Source: Candidatus Bipolaricaulota bacterium (GTDB lineage Bacteria; Bipolaricaulota; Bipolaricaulia; RBG-16-55-9; DRXL01). Taken from it: DNA of 13,848 bases. The translations under genes and the position numbers were made by a program. Each line of letters starts with the position of its first letter. The stretch's first letter is position 1. The notes below the pieces were generated by a model. The model worked only from the letters and a program-made list of their open reading frames with translations, had not been told where the DNA came from and did no database searches. Below are positions 1 through 6,561 of the stretch, piece by piece. The stretch lies in NCBI GenBank assembly GCA_026414955.1, contig JAOAIA010000034.1, positions 1 to 13,848 of the forward strand, given 5' to 3'.

Positions 1-19
1 AGATGTGTATAAGAGACAG
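1..19 (+). other. Untrimmed Nextera (Tn5 mosaic-end) sequencing adapter
   Basis: The window opens with AGATGTGTATAAGAGACAG, which is exactly the 19-bp Tn5 mosaic end used in Nextera library adapters. Native sequence begins at base 20. Translated in two frames it gives the well-known artefact peptides MCIRDS and MYKRQ, so neither apparent start codon here is biological. It also marks this as the end of an assembled contig. Confidence 0.97.
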
Positions 20-479
20 CTATCAGGGGCTCGAGAGATTCTTCTACTATGTGCGCTTGGTCTTCTCGCGCCAGCCTGGCAGCATCATCGCCTGGGATAT
101 CCTCAAGGAGCCGGGGATGACGCTGGAGAGATTTCTCGCGTCGCCGGAGTTGCGTCTCATTATCAGGGTGCATTCAGAACAAGCCGCGCGCATCCGTCAG
201 CTCGTCGAGCACTATATATCGCTCTTGGAGCCTGATCCCGTCTTGAGCACGCCGTGGCGGCGGGCGTGGTACGGCGAAGCTCTGCCGTACTCTTTGTTCG
301 GGTTCAACTGCGCGACGTTCGTGGCGCGGTTGCTCTTCGAGGGCGAGGTCTACACCCGAGCCCATCTCGTCTCCGAGAGAGTGATCCCCAAAGAGTGGCG
401 GCTGCCCGCGAGCTTGCTGAAAAACTATCTGAACTCGGACGTGTTGAGTCCCAAAACCCTAGCTCCCTCTCTGCGCTAG
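20..479 (+). CDS. 3' fragment of a protein with an NCATF cysteine motif, function unknown
   Basis: An open frame runs from the native sequence edge to a TAG stop, giving about 152 residues of the C-terminal part; the start lies off the contig. The apparent ATG at position 3 belongs to the sequencing adapter. The fragment begins with a helical-looking, aromatic-rich stretch (YQGLERFFYYVRLVF). About two thirds along it carries Y-S-L-F-G-F-N-C-A-T-F-V. A conserved-looking Asn-Cys pair leading into a hydrophobic helix resembles cysteine-active-site helices of NlpC/P60-like or DUF4105-type periplasmic proteins, but I cannot identify a matching histidine with confidence. No signal peptide can be judged because the N-terminus is missing. 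The next gene starts 41 nt downstream with its own ribosome site. Coding is supported by length and neighbour-like codon use; function is not assigned. Confidence 0.7.
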
Positions 480-520
480 ACACAAAATTTGAGTATACTC
501 ATGTCCAGGAGGACGAGACG

Positions 521-1210
521 ATGTTTGTGCGCATGTGGATGACCACCGATGTCATTACAGTTTCGCCGGAGACCCCGATCTTAGAAGCCCAAGAGATCAT
601 GAAGCAGCATGGAGTGCGACGCCTCCCCGTCGTCAACAAGCGCGGAAAGCTCCTGGGGATCGTCACCAAGAGCGACATCTTAGAAGCCAGCCCCTCAGAC
701 GCGACCACGCTAAGCGTCTGGGAGTTAAACTATCTTCTGGCGCGGACTACGGTTGAGCAGATCATGGTCAAAGCCGAAGATCTCATCACCGTCAGCCCCG
801 CTGACCCCATTGAGCGCGCCGCGCTGCTCATGCGCAAGCATAAAGTCGGTGGGCTGCCCGTCGTGGAAGGGAGCCATCTTGTCGGGATCATTACAGAGTC
901 GGATATCTTTGAAGTCCTGCTAAAGTTATTAGGGGTGCACCAGAAGGGCACGCGGCTCACCCTTGAACTCGAAGACCGCCCCGGCGCGCTCGCCGAAGCG
1001 TTAGAAGTCATTCGCGATCACGACGTCAACGTGCGCAGCATCGTCACGTGCGACGAATGCCGCACTACCCCAGACACGGGAGTCTTCGTCATCAAGATAG
1101 ATAGCTATGACTGGCGCGGGATTGTGAAGGATTTGAAAGATCGAAAAATCAAAGTGCTCGACGCTCAGCACATGAATAGCTCAGGAGGGAAGCCCGATGA
1201 GACGCGCTAA
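521..1210 (+). CDS. CBS-CBS-ACT domain regulatory protein (AcuB-like)
   Basis: A 229-residue cytoplasmic protein with two CBS domains (about residues 5-57 and 80-136) and a C-terminal ACT domain (about 145-215). The CBS repeats show the usual T-V-x-P-x-x-P-I-x-E-A start and the G-I-V-T-K-S-D / G-I-I-T-E-S-D ends. The ACT domain shows L-T-L-E-L-E-D-R-P-G-A-L-A. CBS pairs bind adenosyl nucleotides and ACT domains bind amino acids, so a ligand-sensing regulatory role is expected, as in the AcuB family. The start is fixed by AGGAGG at 507-512, 8 nt before ATG; the frame is open upstream to 254 but that part is antisense-like and overlaps the preceding gene. A TATACT -10-like box at 494-499 lacks a good -35. 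The stop overlaps the next gene by 14 nt, implying translational coupling and a shared function. The exact ligand is unknown. Confidence 0.9.
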   Translation: MFVRMWMTTDVITVSPETPILEAQEIMKQHGVRRLPVVNKRGKLLGIVTKSDILEASPSDATTLSVWELNYLLARTTVEQIMVKAEDLITVSPADPIERAALLMRKHKVGGLPVVEGSHLVGIITESDIFEVLLKLLGVHQKGTRLTLELEDRPGALAEALEVIRDHDVNVRSIVTCDECRTTPDTGVFVIKIDSYDWRGIVKDLKDRKIKVLDAQHMNSSGGKPDETR

Positions 1211-2285
1211 AAAGCGTCCAGGCCCTCTCGTAGCTGGCGCTCCGATCACGGGGAGAGAAACAACCGCTGAGCTGCTCCACACGGCTTTTCAGGCGTTCGT
1301 CGGAAGAGAACTGCGCACGGCATATCAGATTATAAAGCGCATGATCGTCGAAGATCACACGATCGTGCTCTCACTCTCCGGCGCGATGACCCCAGCAAGT
1401 CTCCATACGACCTGTCTTATCCCGCTCATCCAATCTGGGATTATAGATATTTTGGTGACGACGGGCGCGAATATCTATCACGATCTGCAGCGCGCGATAG
1501 ACGGGGAATTTTTCGCAGTAGACCCCAATATCGGAGACATTCACCTGCGCCGTGCCGGGCTGACGCGCATCTACGATCTGGTCTTTCCTGAAGACGATCT
1601 CTACAGAACAGATAGATTCGTCCAGAAGATACTCACTGAAAAATCTTTTCAGAGGCGGATGACCACGCCACAGTTTCACGATCTGGTGGGACAATACACA
1701 GCGAAGCTGTTGAAGAAAAAAGCGTGTGACCGCTCGCTCACCGTGCAGGCGCATCGCGCAAGGGTGCCGATCTTCTGCGGCGCCCCCCAAGATGGCTCGA
1801 TCTACCTCAACGTTGCATACTTGAAGCGCACGCTCGGCGAAAAGTTTCAGTTTGGGATTGATATAGAGACAGATATTCACGAATTTGGAGCATATCACTG
1901 GCTGGCCAAGCACCGATGGTCCAAGAAGCTCAGCATTATAATTTTAGGCGGCGGAGTGCCCAAAAATTACAGCCTCCAGCCGGAACCGTATCTGTCGCAG
2001 ATCTGCGGGCTTGACACAGAGGGCTATGACTGCGACGTGCAGATCTGCGACGCGCACGTGCAGAACGGGGGCTTAAGCTCGTGCACCGCCGGGGAGGCGC
2101 ACACGTGGGGCAAGGTCTCCGCAGAGTTTCAGAAGAACTCCCAGTATGTCTTCGCCGAGGTAACGTCGGTCTTCCCGTTCCTCGTGCACGCGCTGCTGCA
2201 AGAGGGCTTGAAAAAGACGCCACGCCGGCTGCTCGACCGGCGTGACGAAGCGTTACAGTTCTTAGATCAAGCGTTGGGGCTTTAG
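1197..2285 (+). CDS. Deoxyhypusine synthase-like protein (probable polyamine-forming enzyme)
   Basis: A 362-residue member of the deoxyhypusine synthase fold family, which transfers an aminobutyl group from spermidine (or uses related amines) with NAD+. Family marks are L-S-G-A-M-T-P (60-66), T-T-G-A-N-I-Y-H-D (88-96), I-I-L-G-G-G-V-P-K (248-256), W-G-K (304-306) and V-F-P-F-L-V (325-330). K306 lines up with the catalytic lysine of the eukaryotic enzyme (Lys329 in human). By my hand alignment the neighbouring human His288 is Asn257 here, and the acidic E-F-D-G-S-D-S-G stretch is replaced by a Cys-rich segment near 276-300. Bacteria lack eIF5A hypusination, and some bacterial homologues make homospermidine or spermidine, so that is the likelier role. 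AGGAGG at 1183-1188 precedes the ATG by 8 nt. The 14-nt overlap with the CBS-ACT gene suggests that protein may regulate it. The stop overlaps the convergent protease gene by 4 nt. Confidence 0.88.
   Translation: MRRAKKRPGPLVAGAPITGRETTAELLHTAFQAFVGRELRTAYQIIKRMIVEDHTIVLSLSGAMTPASLHTTCLIPLIQSGIIDILVTTGANIYHDLQRAIDGEFFAVDPNIGDIHLRRAGLTRIYDLVFPEDDLYRTDRFVQKILTEKSFQRRMTTPQFHDLVGQYTAKLLKKKACDRSLTVQAHRARVPIFCGAPQDGSIYLNVAYLKRTLGEKFQFGIDIETDIHEFGAYHWLAKHRWSKKLSIIILGGGVPKNYSLQPEPYLSQICGLDTEGYDCDVQICDAHVQNGGLSSCTAGEAHTWGKVSAEFQKNSQYVFAEVTSVFPFLVHALLQEGLKKTPRRLLDRRDEALQFLDQALGL
2211..2244 (-). terminator. Candidate intrinsic terminator of the subtilase gene, embedded in the convergent gene
   Basis: Read on the minus strand, a perfect 8-bp GC-rich stem (CACGCCGG and CCGGCGTG, loop of 8 nt, 2221-2244) lies about 38 nt past the subtilase stop. 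It is followed after 4 nt by TCTTTTT (2217-2211). The gap before the T-run is larger than ideal. The whole structure sits inside the coding sequence of the deoxyhypusine-synthase-like gene. Confidence 0.5.
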
Positions 2286-5200
2286 GGCTTGGCTCCGGTG
2301 CGCTGCGGGTTCTGACGGAACATCGGCCAGGGGCTTTGCGCTGGGCCGGCTTCACCACGGATCGCGTAGAGATTTCCATCCCGCGAAGTGATATAGACTC
2401 TCCCATCGTTCTCGATCACCGGCGAGGAGCGCACTGGTCCGGCTGTCTTAAAGCTCCAGCGCCGTGTACCATCAGCGTTGACGGCGTAGAGATTCCCGTC
2501 GTCCGAGCCGATGTAGACAACACCATCGGCAGCAATAGCGGGCGACGAATAGATCGGCCCTTCCGTTTGGAAGCGCCATTTCTCTTTGCCCTCAGGACTG
2601 ATCGCGTAGAGCCGCCCATCGAGTGAGCCGACATAGATCGTGCCGTCAGATCCGATAGCCGGAGAAGAGAAGATTCCGTCGTTTGTCTGGAAGCGCCATC
2701 TCTCTTTGCCATCGGGCGCAAGCGCGTACAGATTCCCGTCATCAGCGCCGATATAGAGTGTGCCGTCAGCGCCTATAGCGGGAGAGCTGTGAATCGAATC
2801 CCCTAGACGCAAGCGCCACTGGCGATAGAACCCATCGAGATTGACAGCGTAGACACGCCGGTCGAGCGCACCAACATAGAGTGTCTTCGCGCTGAGAGCT
2901 GGGCTGGAAACCACTCCTCCTTCGACGTCGAAGGGGCGTCCTTTCACTGTACCGTTCGGTTGAATCGCGTAGACTTTGGCGTCTTCAGAGGGCTGGCTTC
3001 CAGAGCCGATATAGATCGTCCCATCAGGGCCGATGGCTGGACTGCTGCGAACGGGGAGATTCGCTGCGAAACGCCATTTCTCTTTGCCGTCGGGTGCGAG
3101 CGCGTACAGATTTCCGTCGTCAGCGCCGAAGTAGATCGTCTTGTCCTTCGCGATAGCGACCGAAGCCGAAAGGATATTCCCCCCGGCTTTGAACGTCCAC
3201 TGCACCTGGCCATCGGCGCTAAGCGCGTAGAGCGATTGATCAGCACCGAAGAGATAGATCATCCCGTCAGCACCCAAGGCTGGGCTGGAATCTGTCGCCC
3301 CTACCGAAGTCTTCCAGAGCAGCGTTCCGCCTGCGGGCGCAAGTTCTAATCCAAAGCGTACCCACTGCGGGCTGTTCTCGGCTCCAGGGGCACGGATCAT
3401 AATCAGAGCACGATGGCGCCCTGCGCTCAATGCTGTGTTGTCGGCCTTGACCGTCGCGCGAACAGATCCTCCTGCAGCGACCTCTCCAGCGTCAGGAGAG
3501 ATCTTCAGCCATGCAGCGTCGGTCAGAGCTGTCCAGGCGAGCGTCCCGCTTCCACCGTTGGTGATCTCAAGTTCTTGGGCGGCAATCTCGCCTACGCCAG
3601 CCATCCCTTGGGCGTTTAAGCTCTCCGGCGTCACGCGCAAGATTGGGACGGGCACGGCCTCAAACGAGAACTCGACGGCTTGGCTCGCTTGGCCCGCTTC
3701 GTCGGTGAGCGTCACGGCGAGCGTGACGTTCTGTGCTATCGTCGTTGCGATCTCGAACGAGAAGACCCCTTCTTTCTGACCCTTGACGTTCGGAGTGACT
3801 TCAAAGCTTTGGAAGTCTGTCGCGCTGACAACAGTAAAACTCGCTTTCGTGAGGTCGCCATCGGGGTCTTTGAAGCCGACAAAACCCATGATGGGTTTTC
3901 CCGTCGCGCGAATCTGAGATGGGAAATCTATAAAAAGAATCTCTGGTGGATTTTGGGTCTGCGCCGTGCGTCGCACCAAAGCCAGTGCGGGCTTGACCGT
4001 GAGCAACACCCAGATGCGTGCGAGTTTGTGCCCGTTGGAGAAGACGGCGATCAAGAACGGGAATTCTCCTGAAGCGTTGGGGCTACCGAAGATCGAGCCA
4101 GTGCTAGGAGAGAGCTGTAGGTTTATTTCGCTCAGAGAACGGCTCGTGCGATCTCTGAGCGTGACATTTGGCTCTTCGACGAAGCGCACACCCACAGGGA
4201 GCGCACTCTTGATCTCGCCGGGAATCTCTATGCGTGCGAAGGCTCCCTGTTGTAGCTCGGCAGAGAACTCATAAAGGGCTAGCTCGAGAGAGCCAGTTGC
4301 GCAAGACTCATTGGAGTAATCGGATTGCCCTGATGATGTGAACGCCCGGACTCGATAGCAATAGGGCGTTTCAGGCAGGACGTTCGTATCGGTGAACGTT
4401 GTGGCATCGGGGCCGAGCCGAGCGATTTCACTGAAGTCGGGATCGCGGGCGAAGCGCCGCTCCAGCGAGAAGCCCGCTTCGTTAGTGGCTTGGTCTTTCC
4501 ATGTGACGCTGATCTCGCGTGGGCCGCTCCCGAACGCAACGAGATCTGCGGGCGCATTGGGAATGATGATAACTTCACCGAGCAGCAGTTGTCCTGCACC
4601 CCAGTCGTTATCTTTCCCGCGAGCGCCGCGATCTTCAGCGCGCTTCTCCAGAAACTCTTGGACTTGTTGGGGTGTGAACTTCGGAAAGACCTGCTTGACG
4701 AGCGCGGCTGCGCCCGCGACGTGCGGCGCGGACGCTGACGTCCCGTCAAAGCCAGAGTTCTGATTCGGCCCATCGCCCGTGTATTTCCCATACGTAGCAG
4801 TCGAGATGTGCGACGGCGCGGTGATGTCGGGCTTGATTCTCCCATCTTTGGTCGGGCCGCGACTGCTGTAGACGAAGAGATTCGTCTCTGGACATAAGTC
4901 ACTGGGACAGCGATCGGGAGCGTGATGGAACGCCCCGACGGAGATCGCGTTGGGCGAGATCGCCGGCTCGAAGATCGAAATGCTCCCTTGGGGGACGAGA
5001 TACTCAAAGCTATGGCAGATGAGACAGACTTGAGCGACCAAGTCCAAGCGCGCCGGGGCTGCGCCCGATCGCTTTTTAGTGATCTCAACGGCGAAGGAGT
5101 CGCGCCGGCCCGCGAGTGCTGGGTTGCGCGTGTAGAACAACCCACCGGCGACCTTGACCGGCACTCCGCGTCGCCACGCCCAGTCCCCTTGAAGGCGAAC

Positions 5201-6319
5201 CTCAGGAGCCGACTCGGGGAAGATCGCCAGATCGTAATCATCGAAAGCTCCAGAGCACGGCGCATCCCAACTGAGAAAGAAGACGACGAGGACACCAGCA
5301 ACCCTCTGTCCCGAGACTTCCAAGGGGAAAAGCTCGACCTCAAAAGTGAGGGTCTCATCGAAGCTGGAAAAATTGTGTCTGTCATTGGTATTGGGGTCGG
5401 TAAAGCTTCCCTCCCAGTGGCTGTCGCCGCGGTTGCCAGCGCTTGTCACCCAGGTGATCCCGGCCTCGCGGGCTTTGCGGATGCTCGGCTCAAACATCCC
5501 TTGGCCGCGGAAACACCCAGAAGGAAACCCCAGCGACGTGTTGATCACGTCGACCTTCTGCTCGATAAGCCAATCAACAGCTCTGCGGAACTCGACATCG
5601 GTGTCGAAGGCCGCAAGATAGAGATTAATCCCCGGCGCGACGTCGGTGACGACTTCGCTGACAGCCACGCCGTGGCTGCTGGGGGCATCGGGGTCGTACA
5701 TTCTCCCATCGCTTCGGAATGATCGTGCTGTCACGCGCTCGCGCGGCGGCAGCTCCCGCCCAAGAAGTTGCTCATAGCGATAGAACGCGGGGTCTATCAA
5801 GCCTACTTTGACGCCTTGCCCGTTCACCCCTGCGGTGTGCCACGTCGGAGCGCCGATGAGCTTTTGCCCCTCGCTTACCGTCGCACCTTGCATGAGCACC
5901 GGCTGGATGGGAGGGCGAACAAATTGCACTTCCTTCACCTCAGCGATCTGTCGAATATTTTTTATGGGGACCAGGGCTTGAATCTGGGTATCGTAGCTGA
6001 GCTCGATCTCCCCACCAATGCTCTTGAGAGCCGAAACGACTCTGCTCGCTAGATTCGCCGATTCGATCTCGATCACGACCCGGACACGATCCCCCTCGCG
6101 ATGGAGACCATAGAACGATGGCACCCGCCGCATGGTGTCCAACGCGATCACGGAGCGAGAAGCTTGATAGTCCGCTATGAGATTCTCTAGGAAGTTAGCA
6201 ATCTTTGGGTGATCCGAGACTTGGGTATCTCTAGGCCAGACCTCCCACTCCTGAGCCACTGCCGAAAGACCACTCGCAAGGCAAAGCATCAGCAAGACCG
6301 CACAGCCCCTTGTGACCAT
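2282..6319 (-). CDS. Secreted subtilisin-like (S8) protease with FN3, Ig-like, BACON and PQQ-like propeller domains
   Basis: About 1345 residues. A signal peptide (1-22, ending A-V-A before QEWE) is followed by an I9-like propeptide region and an S8 domain. The catalytic set is complete: Asp176 (G-L-I-D), His216 (S-H-G-V-A), oxyanion Asn296 (S-A-G-N) and Ser528 (G-T-S-A-S-A-P-H). Asn to Ser spans about 232 residues against about 66 in subtilisin, so a beta-rich domain is inserted near 310-455. Then come FN3 (about 587-675), a He_PIG/Ig-like region (about 680-775), BACON (about 893-978) and eight PQQ-like blades (about 998-1345) ending W-P-M-F-R-Q-N-P. It probably degrades extracellular protein, with the C-terminal part binding surface or substrate. 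The start is M at 6319: GGGAGG lies 4-5 nt upstream and the signal peptide follows at once; the frame stays open to 6421. A weak TTGTCA/TAAAAA promoter candidate lies upstream (6384 downwards). No sortase or T9SS tail is evident. Confidence 0.93.
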   Translation of the reverse strand: MVTRGCAVLLMLCLASGLSAVAQEWEVWPRDTQVSDHPKIANFLENLIADYQASRSVIALDTMRRVPSFYGLHREGDRVRVVIEIESANLASRVVSALKSIGGEIELSYDTQIQALVPIKNIRQIAEVKEVQFVRPPIQPVLMQGATVSEGQKLIGAPTWHTAGVNGQGVKVGLIDPAFYRYEQLLGRELPPRERVTARSFRSDGRMYDPDAPSSHGVAVSEVVTDVAPGINLYLAAFDTDVEFRRAVDWLIEQKVDVINTSLGFPSGCFRGQGMFEPSIRKAREAGITWVTSAGNRGDSHWEGSFTDPNTNDRHNFSSFDETLTFEVELFPLEVSGQRVAGVLVVFFLSWDAPCSGAFDDYDLAIFPESAPEVRLQGDWAWRRGVPVKVAGGLFYTRNPALAGRRDSFAVEITKKRSGAAPARLDLVAQVCLICHSFEYLVPQGSISIFEPAISPNAISVGAFHHAPDRCPSDLCPETNLFVYSSRGPTKDGRIKPDITAPSHISTATYGKYTGDGPNQNSGFDGTSASAPHVAGAAALVKQVFPKFTPQQVQEFLEKRAEDRGARGKDNDWGAGQLLLGEVIIIPNAPADLVAFGSGPREISVTWKDQATNEAGFSLERRFARDPDFSEIARLGPDATTFTDTNVLPETPYCYRVRAFTSSGQSDYSNESCATGSLELALYEFSAELQQGAFARIEIPGEIKSALPVGVRFVEEPNVTLRDRTSRSLSEINLQLSPSTGSIFGSPNASGEFPFLIAVFSNGHKLARIWVLLTVKPALALVRRTAQTQNPPEILFIDFPSQIRATGKPIMGFVGFKDPDGDLTKASFTVVSATDFQSFEVTPNVKGQKEGVFSFEIATTIAQNVTLAVTLTDEAGQASQAVEFSFEAVPVPILRVTPESLNAQGMAGVGEIAAQELEITNGGSGTLAWTALTDAAWLKISPDAGEVAAGGSVRATVKADNTALSAGRHRALIMIRAPGAENSPQWVRFGLELAPAGGTLLWKTSVGATDSSPALGADGMIYLFGADQSLYALSADGQVQWTFKAGGNILSASVAIAKDKTIYFGADDGNLYALAPDGKEKWRFAANLPVRSSPAIGPDGTIYIGSGSQPSEDAKVYAIQPNGTVKGRPFDVEGGVVSSPALSAKTLYVGALDRRVYAVNLDGFYRQWRLRLGDSIHSSPAIGADGTLYIGADDGNLYALAPDGKERWRFQTNDGIFSSPAIGSDGTIYVGSLDGRLYAISPEGKEKWRFQTEGPIYSSPAIAADGVVYIGSDDGNLYAVNADGTRRWSFKTAGPVRSSPVIENDGRVYITSRDGNLYAIRGEAGPAQSPWPMFRQNPQRTGAKP
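2285..3328 (-). repeat. Eight tandem beta-propeller blade repeats (coding)
   Basis: Within the 3' part of the protease gene, units of about 40 codons (about 120 nt) recur eight times. The consensus is S-S-P-A-I-G-x-D-G-T-I-Y-I-G, then D-G-x-L-Y-A-L-x-P-D-G-K-x-x-W-x-F. Blade 3 is longer by a short S-E-D-A-K-bearing insertion. Blades 2 and 5 share an almost identical G-A-D-D-G-N-L-Y-A-L-A-P-D-G-K-E stretch although they are not adjacent. Eight blades fit a closed PQQ-dehydrogenase or BamB-like propeller. Confidence 0.9.
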
Positions 6320-6403
6320 AGAGCCTCCCTTCGTTTTGAGAATGACTACACCTCTTTTTACCACAAAAGCACCCATCTTGACAAGTCTCACGAAGACTGC
6401 AGT

Positions 6404-6433
6404 TTGACAACAGCATAACATCTCTGCTATAAG
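6404..6433 (+). promoter_or_regulatory. Sigma70-type promoter of the 31-residue membrane protein gene
   Basis: TTGACA (6404-6409) is separated by 18 nt from TATAAG (6428-6433). This is a perfect -35 and a 5/6 match to -10. Transcription would start near 6440, about 20 nt ahead of the ATG at 6461. A second TTGACA at 6378-6383 has no suitable -10. Confidence 0.75.
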
Positions 6434-6460
6434 TAATGCATACCGACAGGGGGTGAAACG

Positions 6461-6556
6461 ATGCCGGAGCTCTTGACAGCATTGGGGAACTTCTTGATCG
6501 CTGTGGGGATCACGATCCTGTTGATTCGTATCGGGGGCTACTTCGAGGGCATGTGA
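6461..6556 (+). CDS. 31-residue single-pass membrane microprotein, function unknown
   Basis: A short frame, ATG at 6461 to TGA at 6554-6556, encodes 31 residues. It starts M-P-E-L-L, has a hydrophobic core of about 18 residues (roughly L8 to I24, with isolated glycines), then R23-I-G-G-Y and ends F-E-G-M. One transmembrane helix is predicted by eye. Support for expression is unusually good for its size: a near-consensus promoter (6404-6433), a purine-rich AGGGGGTG ribosome site (6448-6455) 5-6 nt before the ATG, and an open frame filling the gap between the protease promoter region and recO. It is divergent from the secreted protease and its stop is 5 nt from the recO stop. No family is recognised. 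Possible roles are a small membrane regulator or subunit, or a type I toxin-like peptide; nothing distinguishes them. A fortuitous frame remains possible. Confidence 0.6.
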   Translation: MPELLTALGNFLIAVGITILLIRIGGYFEGM

Positions 6557-6561
6557 GATAA

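Noticed and set aside
254..520. N-terminal extension of the CBS-ACT protein back to a GTG at 254
   Set aside because: It overlaps the preceding gene in another frame, has Arg/Ala-rich shadow composition, and the AGGAGG 8 nt before the ATG at 521 fixes the start.
2285..3328. CRISPR-like regular repeats of about 120 nt
   Set aside because: The units are coding, diverged, contiguous without unique spacers, and translate to propeller blades.
4279..5385. 368-codon open frame on the minus strand
   Set aside because: It is an out-of-frame shadow of the S8 protease gene; its peptide is rich in Ser/Arg low-complexity sequence and has no recognisable motif, while the other frame holds the full catalytic triad.
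4922..5722. 266-codon open frame on the plus strand opposite the protease
   Set aside because: Antisense shadow within the protease domain; no ribosome site, no family features, and the opposite frame is clearly coding.
6320..6421. 34-residue N-terminal extension of the protease (M-L-C-C-C-Q)
   Set aside because: The signal peptide and ribosome site belong to the Met at 6319; the extension would bury the signal peptide and overlaps the microprotein promoter.
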